Source: CAZXYS01 sp964645005
GTDB taxonomy: Bacteria; Bacteroidota; Ignavibacteria; Kapaibacteriales; UBA2268
Assembly: GCA_964645005.1 (NCBI GenBank)
Contig: CAZXYS010000058.1
Coordinates: forward strand, 1 to 18,392
DNA: 18,392 nucleotides
Direction of reading: 5' to 3'
The notes beneath the pieces were generated by a model. It was not told where the DNA came from. It did no database searches and worked only from the letters and a program-made list of their open reading frames with translations. Positions 1-7,507 of the stretch are shown here, one piece after another (the stretch's first letter is position 1; each line of letters opens with the position of its first letter). Position numbers and translations under genes: made by a program.

Positions 1-79
1 ATCTGACGGGACGTTCTGAGGCGGGTTAGCTGTTTTTTGCCACAAATGCAGTTTTTGTATTTGGGTTAAAAGAAAGCGC

Positions 80-1777
80 TTACTCCGGCAGCACTATTTT
101 AAAATCTTCCACTCCCCATCGCTGCCGAATCTCTAATGATTCTTCAATGAAGAAGAATTTCTCGCCGTAGCGGAATGGGAAGGGATGTCCGAAATCGTAT
201 TCACCATTGCCGTTTTCGTCAATATAAGCACGAACCTTATATTCGCGGGGGGGCAATTCGGGGATCGACCATGAGCCGGAAGAATCCACTTCCGTACGAT
301 AGATCTCGCTGCCCTGAATAGCTGCAAGCTCAATGACAGCCTGGCGGGGATTGCCGGAAGAATCTGTTAATGTTCCGTCTATAGAACCGTAATTTCGCAC
401 ATCCACAGTTTGGAAATTCAATGACATACTCGAATCAGTGGTTTCCATGCCGTTGAGTCCGACTACTTTATCCGTAGGAATATCAAGCCTGTACCATGTA
501 TTCCCGGCAAGCTTGTTTTTGGGAACAATCTCGAATCTGTTTGCAGCGATCCAGTTGAAATCAATAGCTGCCGGGATAGCGGAATCCGCTTTTATTAAAT
601 TTGTTTCTTTGAAGAATATTAATCGGTCGAAAGCGATATTATATACAAATGTGAAAGTCCTGTTCGGATCGACACCTGTAGTACTGTCCATCAATGGCGG
701 CGCTAAAAGAGTCGGGCGGATAGTATCCGGTTGGACTGATGGCTTGAAGAATCCAGTGTTTGCAGTGTCGCGTATAAAATTTCCCATTGTATCACGAACG
801 GCTGCATTCGTATCCGGCAGCGCTGTCAATTTCCATTTCACAGCGGTGTCAAGCGGCGATTTTATTCTTACCAAGACTTTTTTAGGCTTATTCGGCGGAA
901 CATAAGACGTTACTATCTCGGCGCTTTCGGCGCCGGTAGAATCAGTGATAGCAAAAGATTCTCTGCTTACTTTTGAAGAATCTATGTTTTCGCTGAAATT
1001 TACTGTTATTAGTTTTTCATTTTTGGGTATAACGCCGTATAGCATCGGACCGATCTCATCGATTGGATGACCTAATCGCAGTCGTACGGCAGCAACTGAA
1101 TCCGCACTGACGCGTATATCATCGGGAGGAGCCCCAAAACCATCCATACCATGATCATAGATATAATTCTTCAATTGATCGCGTACTGCAAATAGTCTGT
1201 AAACACCATCTTTTAGGGCGGCTATCTCGAATTCGCCGGTAGAGCCAACCTGTGTTCTGTATCGCGGCTCATTTTGCGAAGGATCGAGGGTGTCGGGGTT
1301 TATTCGATCTATTCTATAAACATAGATGTAAGCGCCTGAAGGCTCGGGATGGTACATCATACCTGAAATTTTCCCACTGTCAATCCGGCTGCCGGTAGAA
1401 AATATGATGGTGTAGGCTTTTTCGGGCTTATTTTTGCTGTAGTAATCGGTGTAATCGGTTCCGAGAGATATAGCGTAAGTTGTCGCGGAATCAAGAGGTT
1501 CGGCGAATTCGACCTCAAGTGTCTTGCCGTGCCAGCCGAATTCCAGTTTTGTCGTCGGCGAGATAAAAATATTTTGAGTAACCTGATTTTTCATCATGTG
1601 TTTATTGAATTCCAGTTCAATGCTCTCGTCTGTGAAATTTGTTGTTCCGCTTTCAGGTGTGGATTTAATTATCTTTGGAGGGGTCTTATCCTCGGGACCC
1701 CCAGAGGGCGGCTGTGGATTAGCGCAGGAAAAAAGTATGGAAGCAATTAAAGACAAATATATTATTGTTCTATTCAT
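80..1777 (-). CDS. Ig-like (SbsA/Big_5) domain lipoprotein
   Basis: Predicted 565-aa lipoprotein of the Bacteroidota-type Big_5 (SbsA Ig-like) family, exported and lipid-anchored. I chose the ATG at 1777 over the in-frame start at 1855. From 1777 the protein begins with a lipoprotein signal (hydrophobic residues 5-16, lipobox LFSC, Cys18), followed by CANPQPPSGGPEDKTPP, a start I associate with this family in Bacteroidota. A Big_5-like domain follows at about residues 33-140 (it includes LEFNKHM and ends near IIFSTGS). A second Ig-like stretch lies in the middle. The C-terminus resembles a carboxypeptidase-regulatory-like beta sandwich, with a calcium-loop-like DENGNGEYD at 520-528. The exact function is unknown; a cell-surface or periplasmic structural role is inferred. 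It is transcribed divergently from the YihY-like gene. Confidence 0.85.
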   Translation of the reverse strand: MNRTIIYLSLIASILFSCANPQPPSGGPEDKTPPKIIKSTPESGTTNFTDESIELEFNKHMMKNQVTQNIFISPTTKLEFGWHGKTLEVEFAEPLDSATTYAISLGTDYTDYYSKNKPEKAYTIIFSTGSRIDSGKISGMMYHPEPSGAYIYVYRIDRINPDTLDPSQNEPRYRTQVGSTGEFEIAALKDGVYRLFAVRDQLKNYIYDHGMDGFGAPPDDIRVSADSVAAVRLRLGHPIDEIGPMLYGVIPKNEKLITVNFSENIDSSKVSRESFAITDSTGAESAEIVTSYVPPNKPKKVLVRIKSPLDTAVKWKLTALPDTNAAVRDTMGNFIRDTANTGFFKPSVQPDTIRPTLLAPPLMDSTTGVDPNRTFTFVYNIAFDRLIFFKETNLIKADSAIPAAIDFNWIAANRFEIVPKNKLAGNTWYRLDIPTDKVVGLNGMETTDSSMSLNFQTVDVRNYGSIDGTLTDSSGNPRQAVIELAAIQGSEIYRTEVDSSGSWSIPELPPREYKVRAYIDENGNGEYDFGHPFPFRYGEKFFFIEESLEIRQRWGVEDFKIVLPE

Positions 1778-1852
1778 TGACTGTTTTTTGAAAAAATTTT
1801 CTGATAATTCATTATTGAAATTATAAATTATGAAAAATATTCGTATTTTTAT

Positions 1853-1860
1853 CAAAGTTA
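1853..1860 (-). promoter_or_regulatory. Possible -7 box (TAACTTTG) for the Big_5 lipoprotein
   Basis: On the minus strand this octamer fits the Bacteroidota -7 consensus TAnnTTTG and lies about 75 bases upstream of the chosen ATG at 1777, within the divergent spacer. There is no TTG at the usual upstream spacing. An octamer this loose is expected by chance several times in the intergenic DNA of the window, so the call is weak. Confidence 0.2.
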
Positions 1861-1901
1861 ACGTAAAAAAAACATGAACGGTTTACTTGGTAAAAATAAC
1901 T

Positions 1902-2876
1902 ATGGCTAAATTTCAGAAAAAATTTCCGCGCTTGAGTAATTTTTTAAAGAGTTTAATCAAAAATGTAGATACTCTAATCGGCAGGCTGGATAAGGAACAT
2001 ATTTTCCTGCTGGCTGCCGGCATTGCTTTTAATATTCTGCTTTATTTGATCCCGCTTTTTCTTGTGTCGATCGCGGTTGTCAATCTCGTTTTCGAGGTGG
2101 ACTTTGTAACAAGCAACCTCGAAAGATTGATGAAAGACCAGTTCCCGCCGACGCAGCAGGCTGATCAACTGATTTCAACAATCCTTGTCGAAGTGCGAAA
2201 AGTCTATGCCCATAGCGACGTCTTCGGCTATATAGCTGTTGCGATTTTGCTGTGGATTTCGTCGCTGGTATTCAGTTCGTTCCGTTCCGGGCTGAACGCT
2301 ATCTTCGAGATAAGGATAACCAAATTCCATCTGGTCTATATTTACCGACTGAAAGATATGCTGCTGTCAATTATTTTAGCAGTTCTAATTTTGCTGTGGT
2401 CATTTGCGCTGCCGCTGTCGAGTTATATCAGAGAAGTTCTGGTAGAGTTTTTCCCCGAGATTGTTAAACCCTATGTTACAGGAGCTGCCCTGACGGCATT
2501 TTCTTTGATTTCTTCATTCACCTTTATATACCTGCTTTACAGATATGTTCCCAATAAAAGAATACCGGCTTTATCAAGATTGATCAGTACATTTTTGAGT
2601 ATGATACTCTTGGAAATTGCCCGCAACATATTTGCCTGGTACCTGACTACACTCAGCAACTACGGCAGGTTTTACGGCACTTATGGCGTAATTGTATCAA
2701 TGGCTATCTGGATTTACCTGTTCGTGCTGATAATTCTTATCTCAGCGGCAATCGGCAGGTTAATATTCGAGAATAAATATCAGAAGCATGTGCATTTGGA
2801 AGAAGATGATGAGTATGCGGAATCTGAGGAAAATGATAAAAATGAGGGAGATAAGGATGAAGAAAATTCTGACTGA
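1902..2876 (+). CDS. YihY/BrkB-family inner membrane protein
   Basis: Predicted 324-aa polytopic inner membrane protein of the YihY/virulence factor BrkB family (once misnamed RNase BN). A basic N-terminal region of about 30 residues precedes the motif AAGIAFNILLYLIPLFLVS, the family's hallmark first membrane segment. Further hydrophobic segments follow, including the family-like stretch YGRFYGTYGVIVSMAIWIYL near the C-terminus. The last roughly 30 residues are a highly acidic, hydrophilic tail rich in Glu and Asp. I prefer the ATG at 1902 over the in-frame TTG at 1887 because it gives the more usual start codon; neither has a clear Shine-Dalgarno. The substrate is unknown for the family. It ends 4 bases from the convergent exonuclease gene. 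Confidence 0.88.
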   Translation: MAKFQKKFPRLSNFLKSLIKNVDTLIGRLDKEHIFLLAAGIAFNILLYLIPLFLVSIAVVNLVFEVDFVTSNLERLMKDQFPPTQQADQLISTILVEVRKVYAHSDVFGYIAVAILLWISSLVFSSFRSGLNAIFEIRITKFHLVYIYRLKDMLLSIILAVLILLWSFALPLSSYIREVLVEFFPEIVKPYVTGAALTAFSLISSFTFIYLLYRYVPNKRIPALSRLISTFLSMILLEIARNIFAWYLTTLSNYGRFYGTYGVIVSMAIWIYLFVLIILISAAIGRLIFENKYQKHVHLEEDDEYAESEENDKNEGDKDEENSD

Positions 2877-2880
2877 TATT

Positions 2881-3618
2881 TCAAAACCTCAAATACTTCC
2901 GCCAAATCAGGAATAAGTCCCACGTAGCTCTCACATCCCGCAGGCAGTATTCGGAAATGTCAGCAATTTTTCCTGCTTCGAAGAATTCCGCGACTTTCGA
3001 GCCGTCTATACCTTCCGATTTTGGCGAGGTAATCCCAAAAGCACGGGTATAGAAATCGAAGTTAAAACGGCGCGCTGCGGAATATTGCGATGTATTGAAG
3101 AAAGAAAGCTCATCGATAAGGTCAATATGTTTGTTGTAATTGAACTTCGTACCGGACATGATATTACGCGATGGGCGTATTTTCAAAAGCGCCGAGCGCA
3201 GCATCAGAAAAGGATTGTCAAAATTTCGTCCATTGAATGAGACAAGAGAAGCATTCGCATATTTGTTCAGGATTTTCCAGAAATCCTCGAGCAGCCGCTT
3301 TTCGCTGCTAAGCTGGCATTCAGAACCTGATTCCAGAGTTATGTTTTTGACTTCATCTCCTCCAAGACTTTCATCTACAGAAAAAGCTTTGCAATTCTTT
3401 GTATCCCATTCATCTTCATCGATTTGTAATATATGCTGCAATCCTATGCATATTACCTTTGCCGTCATAGGACTGAGAGCCATTTCGCGCAGCTTTTGCT
3501 CTTTTTCTTCATCGGTTCCTGCGCGGCGAAGGATAAATTCCTGCTGCGACTCTGAGAAATCGTCCCATGGCATCGGGACAGTTTCTATGTCAAATACGAG
3601 ATATTCTTCTGGTTGCAC
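2881..3618 (-). CDS. Predicted 3'-5' exonuclease, PolB-like (DEDDy)
   Basis: 245-aa protein of the predicted PolB-like 3'-5' exonuclease family (DNA_pol_B_exo2). Such proteins are free-standing DEDDy exonucleases related to the proofreading domain of family B polymerases. The catalytic residues are visible: ExoI motif FDIET (Asp10, Glu12), ExoII motif SFNGRNFDNPFL (Asp134), and ExoIII motif YCLRD (Tyr224 and Asp228, the Y-x3-D spacing of the DEDDy class). HIDLID near 165-170 is also family-like. The length is normal for the family. The start is a GTG at 3616-3618, preceded on the mRNA by AGGAAAGAG about 4 bases upstream, which supports this choice. The protein is cytosolic, with no signal peptide. 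A role in DNA repair is inferred. It converges with the YihY-like gene and has no obvious operon partner. Confidence 0.88.
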   Translation of the reverse strand: MQPEEYLVFDIETVPMPWDDFSESQQEFILRRAGTDEEKEQKLREMALSPMTAKVICIGLQHILQIDEDEWDTKNCKAFSVDESLGGDEVKNITLESGSECQLSSEKRLLEDFWKILNKYANASLVSFNGRNFDNPFLMLRSALLKIRPSRNIMSGTKFNYNKHIDLIDELSFFNTSQYSAARRFNFDFYTRAFGITSPKSEGIDGSKVAEFFEAGKIADISEYCLRDVRATWDLFLIWRKYLRF

Positions 3619-3753
3619 TGCTCTTTCCTATATTTAATTTTTACTATAATTTGATAACAATTTAAAAATAATAAAGAAAAGTATCAATAAATTCGTCACA
3701 ATTAAAGCATTTTTTTGAAATTCTGAAATGTGTATATGTAATCATAAAATTCA

Positions 3754-3823
3754 GTCATTGCGAAAAACGTAGTAACAAAGCAATCTAAAGAATAAATGAT
3801 TGCTTCGCTCCGCTCGCAATGAC
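3754..3823. repeat. Palindromic dispersed repeat (GTCATTGCGA family)
   Basis: A 70-bp nested inverted repeat. The outer arms GTCATTGCGA (3754-3763) and TCGCAATGAC (3814-3823) are perfect over 10 bp. The inner arms AAGCAATC (3778-3785) and GATTGCTT (3798-3805) are perfect over 8 bp. This is a recognisable member of the widely scattered GTCATTGCGAG...GAAGCAATC intergenic repeats seen in many bacterial genomes. Transcribed on either strand it would fold into a long hairpin. It resembles a small non-autonomous (REP/MITE-like) element; no target-site duplication was identified. Confidence 0.85.
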
Positions 3824-3909
3824 AAAAGTAACTGATTAATTTTACATACGTCATTTGTATAATTAAACAAGTAGAAAAAGATTTTTCATAGACTTTCACA
3901 AATATTATT

Positions 3910-3917
3910 TAAATTTG
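3910..3917 (+). promoter_or_regulatory. Possible -7 box (TAAATTTG) just upstream of bamD
   Basis: The octamer matches the Bacteroidota TAnnTTTG consensus and ends 6 bases before the bamD ATG at 3924. If used, it would give an almost leaderless mRNA. There is no TTG about 20 bases upstream, so this could be chance in AT-rich DNA. Confidence 0.25.
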
Positions 3918-3923
3918 CAGATT

Positions 3924-4706
3924 ATGATAATTAGAAGTTCGAAAAAAATACGATCCGGCTATTCATTAATTTTGGCTCTGTTTTTTATAGGAACTGCCAT
4001 TTTTCTGGATTCTTGCGGTGCTGCAAAAGACAAGGCTGTTCGCAGCCCCGAAGAAGCTTATAACAAAGCCGTCAAACTTTTTGAAGAAGAAGATTACCTT
4101 CAAGCCCAGGAGCAGTTCGATGTAATAAAACTGCAGTACCCGGCAAGCAAATATGCTGACGATGCGCAATACTATCTTTCGGAGATATACTTCCGTCAGA
4201 AACAATATATAATGGCTGCATTTAACTTTAACCGGATTAGAAGCCTCTATCCAAACAGCCCTTATACCAAGGAAGCACTGTATAAAGCCTGCCTGTGCTA
4301 TTATAACCTGTCGCCTTCTTTCGACCGTGACCAGGAATACACAAATAAAGCTATCGAAACAATGAATACATTCCAGCGTATCTATCCGCAGGATTCTCTC
4401 TATGCGGAAGTGGATACGCTCATAAATGAAATGCGCAATAAGCTGGCACACAGAGAATATTCAATTGCGGAAATCTACAGGAAACTGGATTCGCCAAACT
4501 CATCACTGATCTATTATGATTCAGTCATAGAAAATTATCCCGACACAATTTATTTTGAAAGAGCATATATAGGCAAGATCGAAGCTCTTACGATTATGAA
4601 AAGATTCGGCGAGGCAAAAGGTATCATAGAACTTTACAAGAAAAGATTCCCCAGCGGCGAATATAAAGACAGGGTAGAGCAGCTTAAGGATGATATAGAA
4701 CAATAA
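3924..4706 (+). CDS. bamD: Outer membrane assembly lipoprotein BamD
   Basis: Predicted 260-aa BamD, the essential TPR lipoprotein of the BAM complex that inserts beta-barrel proteins into the outer membrane from the periplasmic side. A basic N-terminus and a hydrophobic stretch (about residues 14-28) lead to lipobox LDSC with Cys31. TPR-like repeats follow: the segment starting FEEEDYLQAQEQFD, the next unit around FRQKQYIMAAFNFNRI, and the family-typical SPSFDRDQEYT (about 131-140). Further helical repeats run to the end. Recurrent YP-x-S-x-Y turns (YPASKY, YPNSPY) fit the family. I chose the ATG at 3924 over the TTG at 3915. It probably heads a cluster with the barrel protein and carbonic anhydrase (27- and 5-base gaps). 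Confidence 0.9.
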   Translation: MIIRSSKKIRSGYSLILALFFIGTAIFLDSCGAAKDKAVRSPEEAYNKAVKLFEEEDYLQAQEQFDVIKLQYPASKYADDAQYYLSEIYFRQKQYIMAAFNFNRIRSLYPNSPYTKEALYKACLCYYNLSPSFDRDQEYTNKAIETMNTFQRIYPQDSLYAEVDTLINEMRNKLAHREYSIAEIYRKLDSPNSSLIYYDSVIENYPDTIYFERAYIGKIEALTIMKRFGEAKGIIELYKKRFPSGEYKDRVEQLKDDIEQ

Positions 4707-4733
4707 ATATTATCTATAATTGTATATAGAATA

Positions 4734-5387
4734 ATGAAAAATGTTACACTAATTTTTATTACGGCAATTCTCCTAACCGGTAATGCAAGAGCTCAACAGG
4801 GTATTGAAGCCGGTATTGGTCCTGCTATTTCTTTAAAAAGCGGGATTAACGCAATCGAAAGCCCGCCCGGCAGAGAGAACAAATTTGCTTTTAGTTCGAT
4901 TCCGGATCTGGGAATATCCACTATTTTTCATTTCTATGGATCGGATAAATTAGGCGCCGGTTTGAATCTTCTTTATGCCTCATATTTTTATAATGTGGAA
5001 AGCAATGCCGATGGTAATACCTACAAGGTGATGCTCTCTTATTATTCATTCACTACATATTTTAAGTTTGATTTTATTACAATGGGCTTCAACTTTGGCA
5101 TTCCTGCTTCAGCAAAAGCAGAAGAGAAATTGGACGTAGAGAATATCAAAATATTGACAGAGTTCAGACTCGGCTTCATATATCCGCTTCTGAATGATGA
5201 AACCGGCAGATTAAATATTTTCCTGAATGCGGGTTACATGCTCACGGGAATATATGATAAATACACTGAGAACGATCCGCTTCCGGAACAAGCACCCGTC
5301 CCCGAAGGGCAACTAACCGAAAATTTCAATCCTCGGGTATTATCTATATCATTGGGATTCAATTATTTAATAAAATTTAACATTTAG
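4734..5387 (+). CDS. Small outer membrane beta-barrel protein
   Basis: Predicted 217-aa secreted protein. It begins with a signal peptide (MKN, then hydrophobic residues to about 16) and a likely cleavage site after ARA at residue 20. The rest alternates hydrophobic and polar residues with many Gly and aromatics, for example GISTIFHFYGS, MLSYYSFTTYFKFDF and RLGFIYPLLN. It ends in the strand-like segment SISLGFNYLIKFNI. This pattern and length fit a PorT/OmpW-like 8-10 strand barrel of the outer-membrane beta-barrel superfamily, though no specific family is recognised. It lies between bamD and a carbonic anhydrase gene and is probably cotranscribed with both. Its function is unknown; the barrel would be a client of the BAM machinery encoded next door. 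Confidence 0.7.
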   Translation: MKNVTLIFITAILLTGNARAQQGIEAGIGPAISLKSGINAIESPPGRENKFAFSSIPDLGISTIFHFYGSDKLGAGLNLLYASYFYNVESNADGNTYKVMLSYYSFTTYFKFDFITMGFNFGIPASAKAEEKLDVENIKILTEFRLGFIYPLLNDETGRLNIFLNAGYMLTGIYDKYTENDPLPEQAPVPEGQLTENFNPRVLSISLGFNYLIKFNI

Positions 5388-5392
5388 GTATT

Positions 5393-6022
5393 ATGGAAAA
5401 AAGTATCTTTAAGAATTACGAGAATTTACCGGCTGAGCAGAAAAATATCATCGAACGACTAAAAGAGGGCAACGAACGATTTATCAATAACCAGAGAATG
5501 GAACAGGATTTCAAAAGCCGACGCAAAGAGCTTCTGGAAGGTCAGAGTCCTGAAGTAGTTCTTTTGACTTGTTCCGATTCGCGTATTGTCCCGCATTATA
5601 TCTTCGACCAAATAATCGGCGAATTGTTCATGATACGCGAAGCTGGAAATATCCTCGACAAAACGTCGATGGGCAGTATTGAGTATGCAGCTTCAGTGCT
5701 TAAGTCAAAGTTGCTGCTGATTCTTGGACATGACCGCTGCGGCGCAGTTACGGCAGCATACGAAGGCGCAGGCGGTTCGGAATATATTAATAGGATAATC
5801 AATTACATCAATCCAGCCATAGAGAATGTAAAAGATCAACATGGAAAACGAACTACCGTAGATCATATAATAATAGAAAATATAATTCTGCAAATGCAGC
5901 GAGCTTATGAAATGAGCGACACTCTGCAACAGCTAATATCAGCCGGAAATTTTGCAATCGCCGGCGGATTATATGATATGGCGAGCGGTGAAGTCCGCTT
6001 TATGGGTAAAGTTATATATTAA
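5393..6022 (+). CDS. Beta-class carbonic anhydrase
   Basis: 209-aa beta carbonic anhydrase, a zinc enzyme interconverting CO2 and bicarbonate in the cytoplasm. The zinc and catalytic set is complete: CSDSR at 60-64 (Cys60 ligand, Asp62/Arg64 dyad) and GHDRCGAV with ligands His113 and Cys116. The N-terminal helix ERLKEGNERFINN and the segment FMIREAGNI are typical of the family. The length is normal, with no signal peptide. The ATG lies 5 bases after the stop of the upstream barrel gene, so the genes are probably one transcript. No link between carbonic anhydrase and outer-membrane assembly is known to me, so the coupling may only reflect shared transcription. It converges on the propeller lipoprotein gene. 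Confidence 0.93.
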   Translation: MEKSIFKNYENLPAEQKNIIERLKEGNERFINNQRMEQDFKSRRKELLEGQSPEVVLLTCSDSRIVPHYIFDQIIGELFMIREAGNILDKTSMGSIEYAASVLKSKLLLILGHDRCGAVTAAYEGAGGSEYINRIINYINPAIENVKDQHGKRTTVDHIIIENIILQMQRAYEMSDTLQQLISAGNFAIAGGLYDMASGEVRFMGKVIY

Positions 6023-6047
6023 CCCCGGAAAATTTATTATAAGAATT

Positions 6048-6130
6048 CCCTCATCCCTTCTTCCAAGTGGAGAAGGGACTTTCAGTGTAAAAAGAAATTC
6101 TTACACCCTTCTCCCATTGAGAGAAGGGCT
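6048..6130. repeat. Two hairpin repeats (CCCTTCT...AGAAGGG family)
   Basis: Two copies of a short dispersed repeat lie in the spacer between convergent genes. Copy one is 6048-6079 with arms at 6055-6077 (CCCTTCTTCCA against TGGAGAAGGG, one bulge). Copy two is 6106-6128, a perfect 8-bp stem CCCTTCTC/GAGAAGGG with a 7-base loop. The element at 11926-11968 is related to the reverse complement of copy one: both read AAAGTCCCTTCT, then a hairpin, then AGGGAT(A/G)AGGG or ATGAGGG. Their position lets them act as a bidirectional terminator, but there is no clear T-run. Confidence 0.65.
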
Positions 6131-6181
6131 TAGAATTATGGAAATAATAGTTTAAAATTTGTTCTAATGATATATTCGGGC

Positions 6182-7372
6182 TTAATCACTCATTTTTGCC
6201 GATATGACAGGGGTTCCCACAGGTAATTTGTCAGCAAGCTTTACAAGCTTTTCTCCATCCCGGTCCACCATAAACAAAGTGTATTCATCCTGAATATCTT
6301 TATATTGCAAAGCAAAAACGATAACCTGTGCATCTTTGGAGAAAGTTATTTTTTCTGTGTACTGATGGTCGTATTTATCGCTGGGATCAATTTCCTCCCA
6401 TGAAATAACTTTTCTGATTAAATTACCATTATCCGTGCGGAAAATTTCTATTCCGTAGTTAGTCAAGCATACTGTTTCATCTTTGCTTACAGCCATTTGA
6501 TTGGGATTGCTCAACATTTCGCTTGTCAGGTTATTAAATGCTTCTTCTCCATCTTGTTCGAGTGTTTTGATTGTTTTAAGTTCATTTTGGAATTTTATCA
6601 CCAGATCCTTGGAAATATAATCCATGCCCATAATTTCAAAAGCTCTTCTGGTAGGTTCTGAAATAAGTCTCAATCCGGTATTTTCATTCCACTCAGCAAC
6701 AGAATACATTTTATTCAATTCATCGTTGCCGCTGTATTGAATACCCTTTAATACAAACCAGACTGTTTTGCCATCCTTATCGATCGTAACATAAGATCCG
6801 TAAGGTCTGCCTCCATTGGCATTGATACTGTCAAAATTCTGTCTCGCAAATTCATTAATAGGAACTCTTATTGTATTTCCGTTTTGGCAGTTAAATATGA
6901 CCAATTCAACATAATGATCCATTAATCCTGCCGATATTTGTGGTATGTGCTTTATGAAGAAAGCAACATTATGTTCGTCTGCAGAGAGTCTGATTCTTGG
7001 GGGGTAAATTAGTTCACGGCTGATATAGTCTTCTTTTACATCAGGAATAGGTACGGGCATGAGATCACCCGATTCGCACTTACCCCATAGTTTATTATCA
7101 GCTTCTTCATATTCAAAAACAATGACACCGTTATTCCCTAAACCTGTTGTATAGACCACCGGATTCGGCACTAACTGACTTGAGATCAGATCATCAGTCC
7201 GTACGAAAAACAAACCTGAATTCAGTCCCGAAGACCCATCCTGACTGCTTGCAGGATAATAAATCAATCTGTATGATGACTTCGGATCTCCGCTATTATC
7301 ATCGCCGCACGATATTAACATTGATATTAACAAAAACGTAAATATCAATAACTTTATACTATTTCTTAACAT
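6182..7372 (-). CDS. Predicted beta-propeller lipoprotein of unknown function
   Basis: 396-aa predicted lipoprotein: hydrophobic residues 6-20 lead to lipobox LISC with Cys22, followed by a short Gly/Ser/Asp linker. The body has spaced units of the form (I/V)-x-(F/L)-S-x-D-x-x-x-(V/I)-x-F, for example IRLSADEHNVAFFIKH, VTIDKDGKTVWFVLKG, MAVSKDETVCLTN and ITFSKDAQVIVFALQY. These resemble TolB/PD40 or WD40-like propeller blades. No catalytic motif is seen, so a periplasmic or surface binding role is inferred only from the fold. The start is well supported: AGGAGG (7377-7382, minus strand) lies 4 bases before the ATG at 7372, one of the few strong Shine-Dalgarno sequences here. It is divergent from the aminotransferase gene. 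Confidence 0.75.
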   Translation of the reverse strand: MLRNSIKLLIFTFLLISMLISCGDDNSGDPKSSYRLIYYPASSQDGSSGLNSGLFFVRTDDLISSQLVPNPVVYTTGLGNNGVIVFEYEEADNKLWGKCESGDLMPVPIPDVKEDYISRELIYPPRIRLSADEHNVAFFIKHIPQISAGLMDHYVELVIFNCQNGNTIRVPINEFARQNFDSINANGGRPYGSYVTIDKDGKTVWFVLKGIQYSGNDELNKMYSVAEWNENTGLRLISEPTRRAFEIMGMDYISKDLVIKFQNELKTIKTLEQDGEEAFNNLTSEMLSNPNQMAVSKDETVCLTNYGIEIFRTDNGNLIRKVISWEEIDPSDKYDHQYTEKITFSKDAQVIVFALQYKDIQDEYTLFMVDRDGEKLVKLADKLPVGTPVISAKMSD

Positions 7373-7376
7373 TTTT

Positions 7377-7382
7377 CCTCCT
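7377..7382 (-). promoter_or_regulatory. Strong Shine-Dalgarno for the propeller lipoprotein
   Basis: AGGAGG on the minus strand, 4 bases before the ATG at 7370-7372. It is notable because most genes in the window lack a recognisable ribosome binding site, and it fixes the start of this gene. Confidence 0.7.
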
Positions 7383-7440
7383 AAAGGGTAAATTTACTAA
7401 TCTTTATTCATATTATTTAAAATTTCTTTCTCAATATAAT

Positions 7441-7448
7441 TAAATTTG
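7441..7448 (+). promoter_or_regulatory. Possible -7 box (TAAATTTG) for the aminotransferase
   Basis: TAnnTTTG match in the divergent spacer, about 60 bases before the ATG at 7508. It has no upstream TTG at the expected distance, so the call is weak. Confidence 0.25.
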
Positions 7449-7507
7449 GAATTGCTATAAAAAAAATTATGATAAGTTTTTAAGATTAATTAAAAAGTCA
7501 TTAAAAT

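Larger units (their letters stand above)
3619..3923. other. Non-coding spacer between divergent genes
   Basis: About 305 bases separate the start of the exonuclease gene from bamD. It is AT-rich apart from the palindromic repeat at 3754-3823. No convincing gene is present: the one longer minus-strand frame reads through the repeat (giving CHCERSEAI, a peptide typical of this repeat) and is judged spurious. Promoters for both flanking genes must lie here, but only a weak -7-like box next to bamD can be pointed to. Confidence 0.6.

Noticed and set aside
133..1750. Several frames opposite or within the Big_5 lipoprotein gene
   Set aside because: They overlap a gene with a signal peptide and recognisable domains, and show no starts, motifs or family features of their own.
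3702..3899. Minus-strand 65-aa frame upstream of bamD
   Set aside because: It reads through the palindromic repeat and contains CHCERSEAI, the well-known false peptide produced by that repeat. There is no ribosome binding site or family resemblance.
5952..6155. Plus-strand 67-aa frame overlapping the carbonic anhydrase end
   Set aside because: It is a shadow of the carbonic anhydrase followed by translation of the two CCCTTCT hairpin repeats (LLPSGEG...LLPLREG), typical of repeat-derived false ORFs.
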